In this document: positions 61,236 through 64,000 of the stretch, one piece after another
Numbering within the stretch: the first letter of the stretch is position 1
Layout of the letters: each line of letters begins with the position of its first letter
DNA from: Winogradskyella pelagia
GTDB lineage: Bacteria > Bacteroidota > Bacteroidia > Flavobacteriales > Flavobacteriaceae
Assembly (NCBI RefSeq): GCF_017581965.1
Contig: NZ_JAGEVF010000004.1
Coordinates: 186,001 to 250,000 of the forward strand
Direction of reading: 5' to 3'
DNA length: 64,000 bases
The notes under the pieces: model-generated
The model's database searches: none
What the model saw: the letters and a program-made list of their open reading frames with translations, nothing else
Told to the model about the DNA's origin: nothing
Position numbers and translations under genes: made by a program

Positions 61236-62427
61236 TTACTTCGCTTTCAATACTGTTAACATTTGATTTAAACCCATAAATTCTTTTAATTTCACCGATA
61301 AGAAAACTTAACACTCTCTTATCATTATCTTCTATTACAGAAACTTCTTCACCTGAATGTTTCCCATGACTAGATAGATTTATAATGCGGTTATAATAGG
61401 CTTCGCGAGATTCTTCTGGCAACAATTCTCTCCAATTATTGTAACCTAAAAATGTAGATGTTTTTTCTAAAATATTACGAAGAAAGTTAAAGTGATACTT
61501 TTGAATATCACTTAATTGTATTGCTTTCTCTAGTTCAGACAAAAGATAAAGATGATAAGAAAAAGGTGAATCATTTGTCTGATTTACTAATAAATATGTA
61601 CCATCATCTAGTTTTTCAAAGCGTTTTCTTACGGAATCTTTTCTTCTGTAACCTGTACTAGGTTTTGCATTATTAAATTCATTGAACAGCACATTATAAA
61701 ATAAAGGGTTATGTGTCGTGATAATAAACTTTAGTTCTGAAGTACTACTTTTTATTAATTCTGCAATATTTACAGCCAACTCAATCAGGTGCGTGTCATC
61801 TAATGAGCTTACTGGGTCGTCAATAAATATATATTCTAAGTGGTCAAAATCATTAGTTTCTCTTTCATCTGGTTCAGGAACATTTAAAACCTCAACAATT
61901 AGCTCTAATAAACTGTAAAATATGCACCAAATTAAGTTGCTTTCTTCACCTTTAGAAATTTTCAAATTTTCAATACTTTCTTCATTACCTCTTTCTAAAG
62001 AGAAAGTTATTTCAGAAAAAGCCTTTATTGTAACATCATTATTGTCTTTATCTTTAGTAATATACTCCTGATTGAAACGAGGTGTTAATTTATCGTTGGT
62101 GTAATATTGAAAGTGAGTGATAATATTAGGTTCCTGACCTTGATTTTGAAGCACCCAGTTCGTAAAACCATTGGGACGTATAATAATTTTCCTATTCACA
62201 TCAGCATCTAAATCATTATCCCAATAAAACAAGTCCTCTGTAAAAGCATTGTAATAAAGAACCTTAGATTGGTATTCTTCTTCTGAATCTAAATCTTTAG
62301 GGGATATTAATTTTTTAAACTCTCGAGAAAGACGTGTTTTACCAGTACCATTAAACGCATAAATTAATTGTACTTTTTTATTTGTATCCCTTAAATTTTC
62401 AGCTATTTGTAATAATGTTTGTCCCAT
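61222..62427 (-). CDS. prrC: Anticodon nuclease PrrC
   Basis: A 401-residue protein I recognise as PrrC, the tRNA-Lys anticodon nuclease kept silent by a type IC restriction enzyme. The ABC-type ATPase part has [14 protein letters not shown] (Walker A K30), [15 protein letters not shown] (58-72), the signature-like SKGEESN (158-164) and [11 protein letters not shown] (201-211). The C-terminal RNase part holds R317-x3-E321 ([14 protein letters not shown]) and H354 (LSSHGKHS), matching the R320/E324/H356 triad of E. coli PrrC. There is no long coiled coil or zinc hook as in RloC. The gene lies between hsdS (four-base gap) and hsdR (14-base overlap), exactly as in the EcoprrI locus. It should cut tRNA when a phage inhibits the restriction enzyme. 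Confidence 0.93.
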   Translation of the reverse strand: MGQTLLQIAENLRDTNKKVQLIYAFNGTGKTRLSREFKKLISPKDLDSEEEYQSKVLYYNAFTEDLFYWDNDLDADVNRKIIIRPNGFTNWVLQNQGQEPNIITHFQYYTNDKLTPRFNQEYITKDKDNNDVTIKAFSEITFSLERGNEESIENLKISKGEESNLIWCIFYSLLELIVEVLNVPEPDERETNDFDHLEYIFIDDPVSSLDDTHLIELAVNIAELIKSSTSELKFIITTHNPLFYNVLFNEFNNAKPSTGYRRKDSVRKRFEKLDDGTYLLVNQTNDSPFSYHLYLLSELEKAIQLSDIQKYHFNFLRNILEKTSTFLGYNNWRELLPEESREAYYNRIINLSSHGKHSGEEVSVIEDNDKRVLSFLIGEIKRIYGFKSNVNSIESEVNATV

Positions 62428-62431
62428 GCAT

Positions 62432-63637
62432 TTAAGCTTCTATTTTACCTTTTCTAAACGTTAGCAACTTATTTCTATAATACTCGTATTGTTGTTTACG
62501 TAGTTCAATTTCTTTTGGCAAACCTTCACTTACTGAATTGGTAAGAATATTGAATTTATCTAAGATATTTACAATACGTTCTTGTTCTTTAATAGAAGGA
62601 ATAGGAATTATAGCTTTACCTAAACCTTTAGCATTAATTGCAGAAATTTTACCAGTACGAATATGTTTTCTAATCTGTTCGTGGAATTGCTTAGTTCTAG
62701 TAAAATAAGCCACATATTTAGGGTTTAAAGTGCTCTTATAATAAAAGCAAGCATCGTGAATAACAACACCTTCTTCACCTAACCATGCCGTTCCTTGTCC
62801 TATATCTTCAATTGTTTCACCTGCTGCTACAATTACAACATCACCATTTTCGGCACGCCTAAGATTCTTTCTTTCTACAAGTTCATTTCTGACAAATGAT
62901 TTTGTTTTATCTGCCCATGTACCATAATGTGTGTACATTTCACCATAGTGTATACATGGGACACCTTCTGAAAACATATCGGTTTTTACAAATCGTTTAC
63001 CTCTTATAAACTCACCTACATTTTCATCTCCCATAGGTAAATGTTCCACTTCTTTCTCATCAAAAGTGAACAATTTCTCGCGATAATAGGTGTATTGTTC
63101 ATTACGTGCTGAAAGTTCTGTTGTAAGCTCTGTTGTAAGTTCTGTAAAAGCATCTAGAACACTAACTATTTCTTTTTGTATTTTGAGTGACTTTTCAGGG
63201 GTTTCTGGACATGGGATTGGAATTGGGATATTTAGTAATTTACCTTTTGTTAATTTTGCTCTACCTCCACCAGATAAAAACGGTATAAAATTTACTATTT
63301 GTAAATAGTAATATAAAAACTTAGTTGTTATCTCATTTTTTCCTCTAATTACATGAATATGATTATTAGCCCAAAATTTTCCAACAGCATATTGAATTGA
63401 GTAACTCTCAAGACTTTTTGAACCATCTTCAGCAATTAGAATATATTTCCCATCATGCGTAAAACCTTCAACATAATCTTGAATATTGTTTGCTCCATAA
63501 TAAGGTATTTCTCCAGTTATTCGTAATGATGCCTTTACTGGTTTTCGCCCGCTATTTGCTATCTCTACAAAATCATCATCTCCTAAAGTTTTCCACTCTA
63601 CATGAACATCTTTTAAAAGCTTATCTAACTTACTCAT
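62432..63637 (-). CDS. hsdS: Type I restriction specificity subunit S (HsdS, type IC-like)
   Basis: A 401-residue HsdS with two target recognition domains (about 5-155 and 205-360), each followed by a conserved helical spacer. The first spacer contains [26 protein letters not shown], split here by description: three TTEL-type units (about residues 166-177) and then [14 protein letters not shown]. The second spacer ends [16 protein letters not shown]. The tetrapeptide repeat is the hallmark of the type IC (EcoR124) group, where unit number sets the length of the non-specific gap in the target. The target sequence itself cannot be read from the protein. It overlaps hsdM by four bases. Confidence 0.92.
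   Translation of the reverse strand: MSKLDKLLKDVHVEWKTLGDDDFVEIANSGRKPVKASLRITGEIPYYGANNIQDYVEGFTHDGKYILIAEDGSKSLESYSIQYAVGKFWANNHIHVIRGKNEITTKFLYYYLQIVNFIPFLSGGGRAKLTKGKLLNIPIPIPCPETPEKSLKIQKEIVSVLDAFTELTTELTTELSARNEQYTYYREKLFTFDEKEVEHLPMGDENVGEFIRGKRFVKTDMFSEGVPCIHYGEMYTHYGTWADKTKSFVRNELVERKNLRRAENGDVVIVAAGETIEDIGQGTAWLGEEGVVIHDACFYYKSTLNPKYVAYFTRTKQFHEQIRKHIRTGKISAINAKGLGKAIIPIPSIKEQERIVNILDKFNILTNSVSEGLPKEIELRKQQYEYYRNKLLTFRKGKIEA
63110..63145 (-). repeat. Tandem 12-base repeat in hsdS (TTEL-coding)
   Basis: Three 12-base units lie head to tail. On the minus strand they read ACAGAACTTACA (63134-63145), ACAGAGCTTACA (63122-63133) and ACAGAACTTTCA (63110-63121). The first two differ by one silent base, the third by two or three. 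Gain or loss of a unit keeps the reading frame and changes the HsdS spacer by four residues. Confidence 0.85.
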
Positions 63638-64000
63638 GCTTCAATTTCTTTTACAATGTTGTCAATGTCAGCACGTAGTTTGTCTATCTTCTTAACTGTT
63701 GTAGCTATTTTTTGATTAAGCTCCTTAATATTTATTTTCTTACTCGTGTCTTTAGGTTCCACATAAGAACTTACAGAAAGGTTGTAATCGTTTTCGGCAA
63801 TTTTAATATTGTCTACTGATTTTGCTATATATTTAACATCCTCTTTACTATCAAACATTTCCATTATTTGGACAATGTGTTCATCTTTAAGGATGTTTAT
63901 ATTTCCTTCTTTTTTAAAGAAATCTTCACCGCTTACATTTATAAACTGAGTTGTATTAACTGTTTTGTTTTTTGAAAGCACTAAAATATCTACAGAAATA
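63634..64000 (-). CDS. hsdM: Type I restriction modification methylase HsdM, C-terminal part
   Basis: The gene runs off the right edge; about the last 122 residues are seen. The reading frame stays open to the edge and reads [19 protein letters not shown], so the internal GTG at 63981 is not the start. DILVLSKNK and the later [15 protein letters not shown] are typical of the C-terminal third of type I N6-adenine methylases, after the NPPF catalytic motif (not in the window). The last 45 residues form a coiled helix ([24 protein letters not shown]) which in this group contacts HsdS. The stop overlaps the hsdS start by four bases. It is the first visible gene of the prr-type operon. Confidence 0.9.
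   Translation of the reverse strand, partial: ISVDILVLSKNKTVNTTQFINVSGEDFFKKEGNINILKDEHIVQIMEMFDSKEDVKYIAKSVDNIKIAENDYNLSVSSYVEPKDTSKKINIKELNQKIATTVKKIDKLRADIDNIVKEIEA

Noticed and set aside
61222..62427. RloC instead of PrrC
   Set aside because: RloC is about twice as long, with a coiled-coil/zinc-hook insert in the ATPase; this 401-residue protein has neither and sits at the exact prrC place.

Overview
The window is a stretch of AT-rich chromosome from a Bacteroidota bacterium, almost certainly a marine member of the Flavobacteriaceae. The signs are a GH16 enzyme with a C-terminal type IX secretion (T9SS) sorting domain, a one-protein hybrid two-component system, the bacteroidotal -7 promoter box TAnnTTTG in front of several genes, A-rich leaders in place of strong Shine-Dalgarno sites, and families typical of the group (DUF4294, DUF6671-like and DcaP-like proteins). 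The genus cannot be fixed from the sequence alone.

From 1 to about 54.3 kb the content is core chromosome. 1-8.2 kb: end of a DinB-like gene, a TrhA/hemolysin III membrane protein, a DUF4294 protein, an M42 aminopeptidase, a Nudix/PrsW pair, and a three-gene biotin-dependent acyl-CoA carboxylase (BCCP, biotin carboxylase, carboxyltransferase), then an SRAP DNA-protein crosslink protein. 8.2-22.4 kb: ABC exporter, Bcr/CflA-type MFS pump, Sua5/YciO-like protein, UvrD/PcrA helicase, secreted M20 amidohydrolase, patatin, M1 aminopeptidase, RecG and a DUF6671-like protein. 22.5-34.9 kb looks like a nutrient-uptake district: short-chain fatty acid transporter, D-aminoacylase-like enzyme, a 1425-residue hybrid two-component regulator, then a lipoprotein M20 peptidase and two outer-membrane beta-barrels. 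35-48 kb is housekeeping: TlpA-like thioredoxin lipoprotein, PheT, PAP2 phosphatase, Tpx, diacylglycerol kinase, FtsK, LolA-like, LptF/G-like, and a RibBA-like protein whose second domain has lost its zinc cysteines. 48-54.3 kb, all on the minus strand: GH16 glucanase, DegT aminotransferase, nitroreductase, and a tight HAD / GT-C-like / UbiA trio that resembles polyprenyl-phosphoryl-pentose metabolism.

From about 54.4 kb to the right edge the character changes to an accessory island. It opens with a strong hairpin terminator beside a sequence resembling a tRNA 3' end, then a small unknown protein, an unknown 249-residue protein, an 840-base gene-free stretch with a 93-base imperfect palindrome, and finally a minus-strand operon running off the right edge: hsdM (partial), hsdS, prrC, hsdR, a DUF5655/PD-(D/E)XK nuclease and a 192-residue protein. 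This is the most striking system in the window. It is an EcoprrI-type arrangement: a type IC restriction-modification system carrying the PrrC tRNA anticodon nuclease between hsdS and hsdR, with the RNase catalytic triad intact. HsdS carries the 12-base tandem repeat that sets spacer length in type IC enzymes. Two further genes, not part of the classical locus, are appended downstream.

No CRISPR array, rRNA, complete tRNA, transposase or integrase was found in the window.
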